A stretch of DNA of 42,189 nt from Bacteroidales bacterium (GCA_017471085.1 JAFUWW010000023.1:1-42189), one strand, 5' to 3'. Positions 1 to 6,846 are shown, counted from the stretch's first letter. Numbers and translations: made by a program. The notes: generated from the letters alone by a model not told the origin.

Positions 1-114
1 ACCAATGCTTCAGCTGAATCGTTCAACTCCAAAATCAAAAGCTTCCGTGCTCAGGTCAGAGGCGTCTCAGACCTTCCGTTCTTCATGTTCAGGCTGTGCA
101 AACTCTTTGGGTAG
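1..114 (+). CDS. ISL3-family transposase, C-terminal 37 residues (partial)
   Basis: Frame 1 reads from the window edge to the TAG at 112-114. The peptide begins TNASAESFNSKIKSFRAQ and continues through VRGVSDLPFFMFRL to KLFG. The N-A-[AS]-A-E-S-F-N-x-K-I-K-x-F-R-x-Q pattern is the conserved end of the DDE domain in ISL3/ISAon1-type transposases of Bacteroidetes, and it contains the last acidic catalytic residue (the E of AESFN). No frameshift is seen in this piece, so the copy may be intact further upstream. The identification rests on a short but very characteristic tail. Confidence 0.75.
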   Translation, partial: TNASAESFNSKIKSFRAQVRGVSDLPFFMFRLCKLFG

Positions 115-141
115 GTTCCCACGGAAGTTTGCAGGTGAGCC
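1..141 (+). mobile_element. Right end of an ISL3-like insertion sequence (ISAon1-type), left part outside window
   Basis: The element is represented by the last codons of its transposase (stop at 112-114) and about 27 nt of terminal sequence ending in GAGCC at 137-141. Read inward on the opposite strand, this end starts GGCTC, the start shared by many ISL3-family inverted repeats. Coding sequence of a DUF1016 gene resumes directly at 142, so the element appears to have inserted into that gene. ISL3 elements usually make 8-bp target duplications, which would be 142-149, but the other copy lies outside the window. The exact boundary is an inference from the IR-like end and the open frame that begins beside it. 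Confidence 0.6.
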
Positions 142-549
142 GATAATATCCGCGATTTCATCCTCAAGTTCGGTCAGGACTTTCTGTTCATCAAGAACCA
201 GTATGCCGTTGAGGTAAAAGGTCATACCTTCAAGGTGGATTTGCTTTTCTTCAATCGGGAACTCAACGCACTGGTTGCAGTGGAGTTGAAGCGTGGTCCT
301 TTTAAAACCGCATATCTCGGCCAACTGAACGGCTATCTCACCGTTCTGGATGACTTTGTCCGCAAGCCTCACGAGAATCCGGCCATTGGCCTCGTTCTTT
401 GTAAAAGTGCCGACAAATCTATTGTGGAATACCTGATTAAGGACTACAACAAGCCGATGGGCGTTGCCACCTACAGGACCAAAGATGAAATGCCGGAGAA
501 GTTCCGGAATGCACTTCCAGACATCGAGGACCTCAAGAAACTCCTGTAG
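142..549 (+). pseudogene. DUF1016 / YhcG-type PDDEXK nuclease, C-terminal fragment cut by the IS
   Basis: An open frame from 142 to the TAG at 547-549 encodes about 135 residues beginning DNIRDFILKFG. It contains the nuclease core of the DUF1016 (YhcG) family: VDLLFFNR, then VAVELKRG (the D...E-x-K pattern), then a conserved LxxLDDFVRKPHENPAIGLVLCK segment. Full-length members are about 330-370 aa, with an N-terminal DUF1016_N domain that is missing here. A stop codon in this frame at 136-138, inside the IS end, confirms that the fragment cannot be read from upstream. These proteins are often encoded near restriction systems or carried as mobile defence-associated genes. No intact start or promoter is visible, so I call it a remnant. 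A GTG at 235 could start a shorter product but would drop part of the domain. Confidence 0.8.
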
Positions 550-572
550 CAGTTTCCATCATTCCCTCGCTT

Positions 573-595
573 CCATCAGTTCCATCAACTGATGG
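573..595. repeat. Perfect 9-bp hairpin
   Basis: CCATCAGTT (573-581) pairs perfectly with AACTGATGG (587-595) across the 5-nt loop CCATC. It lies 24 nt after the stop of the DUF1016 fragment and is followed by GAAAAGC rather than a T-run, so it is either a weak terminator or an RNA 3'-end stabiliser. Confidence 0.5.
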
Positions 596-607
596 GAAAA
601 GCTTAAG

Positions 608-653
608 AAAACACTGCCGATATCTCAAGTTGAGGTGGCGACAGTGTTTTTGT
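608..653 (+). terminator. Probable terminator after the DUF1016 fragment
   Basis: AAACACTGCCG (near 609-619) pairs with CGACAGTGTTT (639-649) with a single mismatch. An inner CTCAA/TTGAG pair closes part of the loop, and the descending arm runs into TTTTTGTT. The A-run before and T-run after make it usable in either direction. Confidence 0.6.
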
Positions 654-911
654 TATACCCAGTCAGACCATGTATAGACGGGATAGTCGTTCTCGTGCTA
701 TATATTGCTAATTTTAGTCATAGATTCCAAGGCAAATACTTCTGAGATAGAAATAGTCTTATCTATGAATCATGCGTTTGTCTCTTATTCAAACCGAATC
801 TGTTTTCCTCCTAGATAAAAGAGAACCTTTCTTGGGCGCACAAGGGGGCAAAAACTTTACAGGTGCCTGCAAGAACGGCCATAAGTGACGGCACAGACAG
901 GCAAAGAGCAG
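654..911. other. Stretch with no supported gene
   Basis: Between the terminator and the small frame at 912 I find no convincing coding sequence. An ATG frame at 772-888 would give 38 residues ending TGACKNGHK, but it has no recognisable family. Base composition is lower in G+C by eye than in the genes to the right, which fits decayed or recently acquired DNA beside an insertion sequence. Confidence 0.4.
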
Positions 912-983
912 ATGTTCCTTTTTACCTTTGCCGGTATTGTGCTCGCCGTCACGGGCCTGATTGTGAAAAATCAGTACAAGTAG
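912..983 (+). CDS. Possible 23-aa membrane peptide or gene tail upstream of the wHTH gene
   Basis: The ATG at 912 opens a frame ending at the TAG at 981-983, only 3 nt before the start of the winged-helix gene. The peptide is one hydrophobic helix (FLFTFAGIVLAVTGLIV) followed by KNQYK. The same frame is open back to 885. The tight spacing suggests translational coupling. It may be a genuine small membrane protein, or the surviving C-terminus of a larger membrane protein whose upstream part was lost. I do not recognise a family, and the call is tentative. Confidence 0.3.
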   Translation: MFLFTFAGIVLAVTGLIVKNQYK

Positions 984-986
984 CCT

Positions 987-1277
987 ATGTTTCCCAAATT
1001 AGACCCCATCCTTCACGCTGAACTCCGGCTGGCGGTGATGTCCATCCTGACCGGAGCCGATGAAGCCGATTTCACCTACCTGAAGAAACAGACGGGCGCC
1101 ACTTCCGGAAATCTGAGCGTGCAGATCGACAAGCTCACATCGGCCGGCTACATCACCGTTGAAAAGGGCTTCAAAGGCAAGATGCCCCGCACCACCTGCC
1201 GGATCACCCCGGCAGGTCATGAAGCCTTCGGCAAGTACGTTGAAGCGCTGAAAGAATACCTATCGGCCGGTAAATAG
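987..1277 (+). CDS. Winged-helix transcriptional regulator (MarR/HTH_34-like)
   Basis: This 96-residue protein is a single winged-helix DNA-binding domain. Its pattern is LDPILHAELRLAVMSIL, a helix-turn-helix with the recognition helix around GNLSVQIDKLTSAGYI, then the wing VEKGFKGKMPRTTCRIT, and the helix GHEAFGKYVEALKEYL. It matches the small stand-alone regulators of the PF13601 type, which lack an effector domain and probably work as dimers. Such genes are normally next to the membrane protein or transporter they control. Here only a short hydrophobic frame precedes it, and the downstream histidine kinase is convergent with 37 nt between stops. Target and signal are unknown. Confidence 0.85.
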   Translation: MFPKLDPILHAELRLAVMSILTGADEADFTYLKKQTGATSGNLSVQIDKLTSAGYITVEKGFKGKMPRTTCRITPAGHEAFGKYVEALKEYLSAGK

Positions 1278-1314
1278 CCACAACATCCAAACAATCCCGG
1301 TGAAAACAGGTTCT

Positions 1315-2190
1315 CTACCGGAAGACCATCTGGAAAACTGTCTCGGCAGCATCGCTCTTCACAAGCTCGATGCTGCCGTTGTGCTGGCGCATGATCTGGC
1401 GGGCAAGGGAGAGTCCGATACCGGAGCCCTCTTTCTTGGTGGTGTAGAAAGGAATGAAAATCTGTTCCTGGGCCGAGGGAGGAATAGGCTCGCCTTCGTT
1501 GGCTACCGTCAGGATGACTTCGTCCTCCCTGCCCATCCGGGCCGAGATGTCGATGTGCTTCGCGCCGGCCTGCAGGGCATTCTTGATGAGGTTGATGAGA
1601 ATCTGTGAGATCTGCCCCTCGTCGGCAAAGATCATGAGGTCCGGCTCGTCCGGCCGGTAGGTGCAGACGGCGCCGCAGGAGGTCGCATACTCGCTGTTCA
1701 GGGCGATAATCCCGTCGATAAACTCTTGGAGGTCAATGGCTTTCCGAATCGGCCGGGCCACCCCGGAAAGCTGCCGATAGGTCTCCACGAACTTGATGAG
1801 ATTCCTGGAGGAATCGCTGATGGTATCCAGCCCGGCCTTAACGTCCAGTTCGCTGTGGCCATGCTCGTCCATGGACTTGGACAGGGCATCGGACAGCGAG
1901 GCGATGGGGGAGACCGTATTCATGATCTCGTGCGTGAGGACGCGGATGAGTTTGGTCCAGGAATCCTGCTCGTGGGCCTGGCGCTGTTTCTCGAAAATGG
2001 TCCGGATGCGGTTGAGCGTGCGGTTGAAGCGGCTGGTCTCCTGAAAGCGGAAGTTGAGTTCCCCGTCTTCCAGGGCGTCCATCATGTAGGCGACCTTCTT
2101 GATGTCTTTGTGGCGGGTCCTAAGCGTAGCGATCATCGCCGCGACGATGGCGACGATGGAAACGAGCAGTATGATTTGCCAGGCAGACAT
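1315..2190 (-). CDS. Sensor histidine kinase, short N-terminus
   Basis: The product is 291 aa. One transmembrane helix (residues about 5-23) is followed by a linker with coiled-coil character (about 28-75), then the phosphoacceptor box LIRVLTHEIMNTVSPI with His87, and an HATPase_c domain with the N box (QILINLIKNALQAGA), a G1-like segment and the final GSGIGLSLARQIM glycine box. It lacks the periplasmic sensor and second membrane helix of classical kinases, so it probably senses from the membrane or cytoplasm. It lies just downstream of the sigma-54 response regulator in the same direction, with a 27-nt gap filled by a dispersed repeat, and almost certainly phosphorylates that regulator. The repeat abuts the start codon directly, so there is no native ribosome-binding region. 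An upstream in-frame extension was not supported. Confidence 0.88.
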   Translation of the reverse strand: MSAWQIILLVSIVAIVAAMIATLRTRHKDIKKVAYMMDALEDGELNFRFQETSRFNRTLNRIRTIFEKQRQAHEQDSWTKLIRVLTHEIMNTVSPIASLSDALSKSMDEHGHSELDVKAGLDTISDSSRNLIKFVETYRQLSGVARPIRKAIDLQEFIDGIIALNSEYATSCGAVCTYRPDEPDLMIFADEGQISQILINLIKNALQAGAKHIDISARMGREDEVILTVANEGEPIPPSAQEQIFIPFYTTKKEGSGIGLSLARQIMRQHNGSIELVKSDAAETVFQMVFR

Positions 2191-2216
2191 AGATTCTTCG
2201 CTTCGCTCAGAATGAC
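2191..2216 (-). repeat. Short dispersed repeat filling the regulator-kinase gap
   Basis: The 26-nt sequence AGATTCTTCGCTTCGCTCAG + AATGAC (plus strand) starts immediately beside the kinase ATG and ends 1 nt before the regulator stop. It belongs to the GTCATTCTGAGCGAAGCGAA-type interspersed repeat I know from many bacterial genomes, usually found between genes. A relative with 18 of 26 matches lies inside the regulator gene at 3124-3149. Confidence 0.6.
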
Positions 2217-2217
2217 A

Positions 2218-3588
2218 TTAGAGTCCGTATTTTTTCATTTTGGCATACAGGATCGGCCGGCTGACGCCCAGGGCTTTGGCAGCCGCGGAAATATTCCCGC
2301 CCGACCGTGCCACGGCCTCACGCACCAGCTTCTCTTCCTCCGCCTCGCTGACGGCTTTGCGCATGCCGGAAGCAGGCGCACCCGGCTCGATCTGGATGTC
2401 TTTCGCCGTGAGCATAGCCTCCTCAGAGAGAATGACAGCCTTTTCCATGGCATTCTGCAATTCCCGGATATTGCCGCTCCAGCGGGCGTTTTCCAGCTTC
2501 GCCCGGGCCGATTCGTCCAGCCCGGAAACGCTCCGGTGATATTTCTCGGCGAACTGCCCGATGAAACGTTCGGCCAGCGGCACGATATCCTCCCGGCGCT
2601 CCCGAAGGGGCGGCAGGGCGATATGGACCGTGTTGATGCGGTAGTAAAGGTCTTCACGGAACCGTCCTTCCCGCACCAATTGCTCCAGATCCATATTCGT
2701 GGCGCAGATCAGGCGGATGTTCACGGGAATGGCCTGGGAGCCGCCCACGCGGACCACGCTCCTGTTCTGGAGCACCCGCAGCAGCTTGGCCTGCAGGTGC
2801 AGCGGAATATTGCCGATTTCGTCCAGGAAAAGGGTCCCGCCGTCGGCCTGTTCGAATTTGCCCACATGGTCGGTATGGGCATCGGTAAAGGCGCCTTTGA
2901 CATGGCCGAAGAGCTCGCTCTCAAACAGTGTTTCCGTAATGGCGCCGGCATCCACGGCCACCATCGGCGTTCCGCTGCGCAGGCTCCTGGCATGTATTTC
3001 CCGGGCCAGGACATCCTTGCCGGTGCCGTTTTCGCCGGTAATGAGTACCGTGGCATCGGTCGGGGCGATCTTATCGACGGTTTTCCGGATGGCGGCCATC
3101 GGCTTGGAACTGCCCCAATACAGGGCTCCTTCGCCTGTCTCGGGATGACTGCCTGTCTTTCCGAGGGGTAATCCGGAAGCGTCTCTTCCCATCGCCTTCC
3201 TGGCTTTGTCCCGTGCCGCGGTGAGCGTCGCCACCAGCTTGTCATTCTCCCAGGGCTTCACGATGAAATCAAAGGCCCCGCGCTTCATCCCTTCCACCGC
3301 CAGCTGGATATCGGCATAGGCCGTAAACAACACAACCTCCACCTCCGGAGCCATTTTCTTGATCTCGCCGGCCCAATAGAGGCCTTCGTTTCCGGTGTTG
3401 ATGCTGGCGGAGAAATTCATGTCCAGCAGCACCACATCCGGCCGGAAGCGCTCCAGCATGGACACCAGCGTCGCGGGCGAGGGAATCGTCTCCACCTCGG
3501 AAAAGTGCAGGGGGAGGAGGATCTTCAACGCCTGTCTGATCCCGGCGTTGTCGTCCACAATGAGTATTTTTCCTTTTTTCGAAGCCAT
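2218..3588 (-). CDS. Sigma-54-dependent response regulator (NtrC/AtoC type)
   Basis: This 456-aa protein has three domains in the usual order. The receiver domain (about 7-122) has acidic pocket D12/D13 and phosphoacceptor D56 in DVVLLDMNFS. The AAA+ domain (about 165-390) has Walker A GENGTGKD, ESELFGHVKGAFTDA, and Walker B GGTLFLDEIG. The C-terminus is a Fis-type helix-turn-helix (GGNISAAAKALGVSRPILYAKM). The sigma-54 contact loop reads GAFTDA rather than the textbook GAFTGA, a variant I believe is common in Bacteroidetes. I chose the ATG at 3588 (MASKKGK) over the upstream GTG at 3597 because it gives the normal distance to the receiver. Its partner is the downstream kinase. Target promoters are not evident; no clear -24/-12 site was found in the window. 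Confidence 0.92.
   Translation of the reverse strand: MASKKGKILIVDDNAGIRQALKILLPLHFSEVETIPSPATLVSMLERFRPDVVLLDMNFSASINTGNEGLYWAGEIKKMAPEVEVVLFTAYADIQLAVEGMKRGAFDFIVKPWENDKLVATLTAARDKARKAMGRDASGLPLGKTGSHPETGEGALYWGSSKPMAAIRKTVDKIAPTDATVLITGENGTGKDVLAREIHARSLRSGTPMVAVDAGAITETLFESELFGHVKGAFTDAHTDHVGKFEQADGGTLFLDEIGNIPLHLQAKLLRVLQNRSVVRVGGSQAIPVNIRLICATNMDLEQLVREGRFREDLYYRINTVHIALPPLRERREDIVPLAERFIGQFAEKYHRSVSGLDESARAKLENARWSGNIRELQNAMEKAVILSEEAMLTAKDIQIEPGAPASGMRKAVSEAEEEKLVREAVARSGGNISAAAKALGVSRPILYAKMKKYGL
3124..3149 (-). repeat. Dispersed-repeat relative embedded in the regulator coding sequence
   Basis: The stretch matches 18 of 26 positions of the repeat at 2191-2216, and closer still to the GATCCCTCGCTTCGCTCGGG form of that repeat as I remember it. 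It encodes part of the linker between the receiver and AAA+ domains (about residues 147-155, around HPETGEGAL), where extra sequence should be tolerated. Confidence 0.4.
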
Positions 3589-3718
3589 AATCGCCACGAA
3601 GTTACATATTTATTCCCGCACACGCAAATACTGAGACCTGAACCTGTCAATCGCCCAGGGGGCTTTTCGTTTGGCCATATGGCGGATAATGATTAACTTT
3701 AGGCCGTCAAAACGAGAA

Positions 3719-4045
3719 TTATGGCTTGCGATCCTGACTTCGTACTGTATGCTGGATTTTAGTGGCTGTATAGCCCAGCTTTTCAATGGTTTCCACGAAA
3801 GTCTTTTCCTGTACTTTGGCGGGATTGAACTTGATGGTGATGGTTTTGTCCTTGAGGGAGATTTTGAAATCTTCCACGCCTTTGAGGAAAGACAGGTTGT
3901 CCGTTAGTTTGTTCACACAGTTCTGGCAGTGCATGTTAACGATGTAGGTAACGGTTTCTGTCTTAGGCTTGGGTTTTCCGGCAAGGACAGGGAAGGAGGC
4001 AACGCTGACAAGCATAAGAATCAGTATGGCAATAATCTTTTTCAT
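3719..4045 (-). CDS. Periplasmic heavy-metal-associated (HMA) domain protein
   Basis: The 108-aa product starts at the ATG at 4045 (MKKIIAILILMLVS), which gives a proper signal peptide cleaved near VLAG. The first in-frame ATG at 4069 would overlap the receptor gene and put nine residues ahead of the signal. After a basic KPKPKT linker comes one HMA domain (about 30-100) with the metal site MHCQNC, a C-x-x-C that binds Cu(I), Zn or Hg in this family, followed by the beta-alpha-beta pattern ending LGYTATKI. It follows the TonB-dependent receptor in the same direction with about 14 nt between genes. It is probably a secreted chaperone handing metal from the receptor to an inner-membrane transporter, although the metal cannot be read from the sequence. 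Confidence 0.85.
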   Translation of the reverse strand: MKKIIAILILMLVSVASFPVLAGKPKPKTETVTYIVNMHCQNCVNKLTDNLSFLKGVEDFKISLKDKTITIKFNPAKVQEKTFVETIEKLGYTATKIQHTVRSQDRKP

Positions 4046-4059
4046 GACGGTTATATAGT

Positions 4060-6063
4060 TTATTTCCAAATAGTTAAACGAATTCCCGCATAGAACTTGG
4101 CTCCCATCAGGGGCCCCCAGACCGATGCGGCGTCGAAAGTCTGGGAAAAGGGCGTATCCGCATCTACAACAGGCACCATCTGCATGGAGCCTGTGAGGTT
4201 TTCTCCGCCCACATAAAGGTCGAAGCCGCGGAAACGGCGTGTAACCTGAGCATAAAGCAGCGGATAAACCGGTGTTCTGCCTCCCGGGTAAAGAAGAGTG
4301 CCCTCTTTGTCCCGGAGCTCCTTCATGAAGTCATACACCCGCGATGAGCCGTTCAAAGATGCAGTAAAATCAAAGATCCAGCGGTTTGCGCGGGTCTTAT
4401 ACTGGGCATTTAGGACGGTTTTGAAACGTGAGGTAAGAGGCAGTTCCCTGACCTCTCCCGACGGCTGCCAGGTGCGTGCGTCAGTATATCGGCCAGTTAG
4501 GGTGAAAGTGAGCCGGTCCATAGGCTCAATGTTGAAATCAGCCTGAAGATTCTGTGACCATGCGTTGTGTCCATCCAAGGCATAAAGGATGATATCCGTG
4601 GCCGATTCGCGGTTGGTGAAATGCGCCTGCACAAAGCGTGTATGGAAGTAATCCAGGCTCAGGTAAGTGCTTTCGCTGAAATACCAGGTGGCATTGCCGC
4701 CGAAGGTCCACGCGTCTTCCAAGAGACGCTCCGTAAGGTCCCCGGTGAGGGTTTTTCCGGTTGACAGTATGCCGATGTTGTCGGACACGGGATGGGAGAA
4801 GCGCACTCCTCTTCCTCCGTTGAGCCTGAAGACAAGTGCATCGTCAGGCTGATACTTTAGAGTCAAACGCGGGACAGGGTAAAAGCCATGCCCGGGAATA
4901 ATGGTTCCGCTGAGGCCCGCAATGACGGAAAGCCGTTCCCCCTGCCGGAAAGTATATTCCGCATAAGGATTAATTTGTACGAGGGTTTTCCTCACATCGT
5001 CCAGGCTCTGGCCACCGCCTCTGATATCTTCTCCAAGAAGATCGATGGTGGCATTGACACCGGCTGTGAGGTCATGGGCCTCAGAAAAGGCATTGCGGTA
5101 GATCAGATTGGAAAACAGGCTGTGCTGCTGCGCATTATACAAGTTATGTCCAAAGGCAGAAGATGTCTTCTGAAGCGTGTAGTCCGCAACAATAGCAATG
5201 CTGGAAGAACCGTCATCCCTCAGGGAACGGCCGATCTTTGCGTAGGCATTTGCCAGGTTGTTGGCAATGTCTGATTTCCAAGGACCTCCCATCTGGCCTC
5301 CTTTGCGGCTGTCATGGACATAGTGGAAGCCCCATCTGACTTGGACTTCTGGAGAATACCAGAGCCAGCGGTTTGCCGCATTGATCTGGAGAAGAGCCGG
5401 TTCGTCTGCAAATCCATCTCCGTTCATGTCATAGGTCCTGAAATTGCCATCTACATGTCCCATCAGGACAGTGTAAAGATTGTCTGCCACCTGGAGAGAA
5501 GAAGTGACATTAAAGTCAGTCTTTGTGTCATTCATCAAGGAAGCATTGACAAACAGCGGCTTCCCATCTGTTGGTTTCCGGTGCTCCAGGTTGATGGAGC
5601 CGGTGACGGATTCAGTCCCGTTTACTACGGAAGGTGAACCTTTCCCCACCTGGATGCTTTCCAGCCAGGGGCCTGGCATATAGGAGAGTCCGAACGGGGC
5701 CGTAATGCCTCTCATCGTGGGGCGGTTCTCATCCAGCATCTGGGTATAGATTCCTGAAAGCCCCAGGAGGCGTATTTGGCGGGCGCCGGTGGTGGCATCG
5801 GCATAGCCAACCGTCACGCTGGCAGAGTTTTCAAAACTCTCCGCAAGTGTGCAGCAGGCCATTTTCATGAGTCCGGCGGATGAGATGACCTCCGTGCGGA
5901 GCTCCTTTCCTCTGGAAAGGTAATTTGCATTGGTGCGGCCGGTAAATACGGCCGCGTCCAAAGAATCTGCCCGCTCTCCGTATATGCCGCTTGTATCCAC
6001 TTGCGCGAATGCCATGGCTCCGTGGATACATAAAAGCCATGCGAATATAAAGTGTTTTCTCAT
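4060..6063 (-). CDS. TonB-dependent outer-membrane receptor (metal-associated)
   Basis: The 667-aa protein has a signal peptide (MRKHFIFAWLLCIHGAMAFAQ), a TonB-box-like region near the mature N-terminus, and a plug domain (about 45-155) with ARQIRLLGLSGIYTQMLDENRP. A 22-strand barrel follows, ending in a C-terminal aromatic-containing strand (GIRLTIWK). It lacks the carboxypeptidase-like N-terminal domain of SusC proteins, so it belongs with siderophore/metal receptors rather than glycan receptors. It sits between a small Cys-rich protein gene and an HMA-domain gene, all leftward. That context points to import of a metal ion or metal complex, copper being the first guess. Two cysteines in the plug (MKMACCTLAES) are notable and could be structural or metal-sensing. 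Substrate is an inference from context. Confidence 0.88.
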   Translation of the reverse strand: MRKHFIFAWLLCIHGAMAFAQVDTSGIYGERADSLDAAVFTGRTNANYLSRGKELRTEVISSAGLMKMACCTLAESFENSASVTVGYADATTGARQIRLLGLSGIYTQMLDENRPTMRGITAPFGLSYMPGPWLESIQVGKGSPSVVNGTESVTGSINLEHRKPTDGKPLFVNASLMNDTKTDFNVTSSLQVADNLYTVLMGHVDGNFRTYDMNGDGFADEPALLQINAANRWLWYSPEVQVRWGFHYVHDSRKGGQMGGPWKSDIANNLANAYAKIGRSLRDDGSSSIAIVADYTLQKTSSAFGHNLYNAQQHSLFSNLIYRNAFSEAHDLTAGVNATIDLLGEDIRGGGQSLDDVRKTLVQINPYAEYTFRQGERLSVIAGLSGTIIPGHGFYPVPRLTLKYQPDDALVFRLNGGRGVRFSHPVSDNIGILSTGKTLTGDLTERLLEDAWTFGGNATWYFSESTYLSLDYFHTRFVQAHFTNRESATDIILYALDGHNAWSQNLQADFNIEPMDRLTFTLTGRYTDARTWQPSGEVRELPLTSRFKTVLNAQYKTRANRWIFDFTASLNGSSRVYDFMKELRDKEGTLLYPGGRTPVYPLLYAQVTRRFRGFDLYVGGENLTGSMQMVPVVDADTPFSQTFDAASVWGPLMGAKFYAGIRLTIWK

Positions 6064-6119
6064 TTAAACTGGAATTAATGCGTTATACTGCGTCTTACTG
6101 AAGGTAATCGCAGCCAACA

Positions 6120-6482
6120 TCAATTCCTGAGAGGGAGAAATGAATGTGAAAGAGTACCCGGCGGTGATGCCTGAATGGCCGGGTGAAAAAAGACAGCCGA
6201 AGCAGTATGGATTACCACAAGAACGGGCAAAGGAAAAAATGCCGTCAACTGTGGCGGATTGAGTTCCGCACCTGCATCATCCGAGGAAAAGTCCGAGACT
6301 TTGAAGGTAAAATGCTGCATGCAGTCCGAGTCACTGCTCATGCCGCAATCCATGTCTATGGGAAATCCTGCCAGCAGAATATGTCCGGAATGTGCGCAAC
6401 GGGTTACTGATAAGCCGACAGTCTGCGGAATCAGGAGAATCAGCAGACCCAATACGGCAATAATATTCAGCCATTTGCGCAT
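6120..6482 (-). CDS. Small Cys-rich exported/membrane protein, HYC_CC_PP-like
   Basis: I place the start at the ATG at 6482 (MRKWLNIIAVLG), giving 120 aa with an N-terminal hydrophobic segment (INIIAVLGLLILLIPQTVG-like). After it come TRCAHSGH, DMDCGMSSDSDCMQH and a downstream NPPQ. Spaced His/Cys pairs followed by Pro-Pro resemble the Bacteroidetes family annotated HYC_CC_PP, whose function is unknown and which is often found beside TonB receptors and HMA proteins. The gene lies 56 nt upstream of the receptor and is probably the first gene of that operon. The cysteines and histidines could bind metal. The longer frame from 6566 would run into the neighbouring gene remnant and lacks a signal start. 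The family assignment is by pattern and is uncertain. Confidence 0.6.
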   Translation of the reverse strand: MRKWLNIIAVLGLLILLIPQTVGLSVTRCAHSGHILLAGFPIDMDCGMSSDSDCMQHFTFKVSDFSSDDAGAELNPPQLTAFFPLPVLVVIHTASAVFFHPAIQASPPGTLSHSFLPLRN

Positions 6483-6496
6483 ATTTTTATTTGCCG

Positions 6497-6529
6497 CAAA
6501 TATTATGCCGGGTAACACGATGTCCGCAA
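6497..6529 (-). promoter_or_regulatory. Possible promoter of the metal-receptor operon
   Basis: Read on the minus strand, a TTG (6529-6527) precedes TAATATTTG (6505-6497) with 21 nt between. This is one base longer than the TAnnTTTG consensus, so it is a weak match. It lies just upstream of the ATG at 6482. Confidence 0.35.
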
Positions 6530-6731
6530 TTCCGTATGCAATACCCGCCTGGAGGCGTCCATTCATCTATATCGAAAGCTGGGGTTCAAGGAGATTCCGC
6601 TGGAAGGGGCCACCAAGCTGCAGAACGCCGGACTGGACGTAGACTTCCTCCTGGCCTGGAACCGCCCCCATAGCGGTGACTACGCACTGGATGAGGTCTT
6701 TGACTGGATTCGGCAGATAACGAGCCGATAA
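6516..6731 (+). pseudogene. Chimeric remnant: GNAT-like tail joined to tannase-like tail
   Basis: One open frame runs from 6516 to the TAA at 6729-6731. Its first part reads NTRLEASIHLYRKLGFKEIP, the conserved end of a GNAT N-acetyltransferase (x-A-x-x-L-Y-x-K-L-G-F). From about 6603 it becomes ATKLQNAGLDVDFLLAWNRP, then HSGDYALDEVFDWI, which resembles the C-terminal catalytic-His region of subtype-B tannase / alpha-beta hydrolases (the PHSGDY motif). The two families do not normally occur as one protein, and neither N-terminus is present. A stop at 6513-6515 closes the frame upstream. The simplest reading is a deletion that joined the 3' ends of two former genes. No start or promoter is evident, and it lies between the metal operon and tRNA-Phe. 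Confidence 0.55.
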
Positions 6732-6782
6732 ATCGGAATTGGGCTATGTGTTTTATAAATGCACCGGCTCAGTGATACACGC

Positions 6783-6842
6783 GATGTGGCTCGCTGAGCC
6801 ACTTGCTTTCCAGATTGACAAAACAATCGAAAAACGAGCCAC
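6783..6842. repeat. Two mutually exclusive inverted repeats
   Basis: GTGGCTC (6785-6791) pairs perfectly with GAGCCAC (6795-6801) over a 3-nt loop. The same left arm, extended to ATGTGGCTCG (6783-6792), also pairs perfectly with CGAGCCACAT (6833-6842), so the two hairpins compete. This lies between the pseudogene and the tRNA terminator. Confidence 0.45.
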
Positions 6843-6846
6843 ATTT

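Noticed and set aside
772..888. 38-codon frame near the winged-helix gene
   Set aside because: No recognised family, no promoter and low-quality composition. The CKNGHK end alone is not enough to call a zinc-binding protein.
1298..1323. CCGGT...ACCGG hairpin between convergent genes
   Set aside because: Only five pairs with a long loop and no T-run; this can occur by chance.
1726..3171. Long plus-strand frame opposite the kinase and regulator genes
   Set aside because: The minus strand encodes complete two-component proteins. The plus frame crosses gene boundaries and the dispersed repeat.
3674..3683. Palindrome GCCATATGGC between the metal operon and the regulator gene
   Set aside because: A single 10-nt palindrome with no second copy or T-run nearby is too short to call an operator or terminator.
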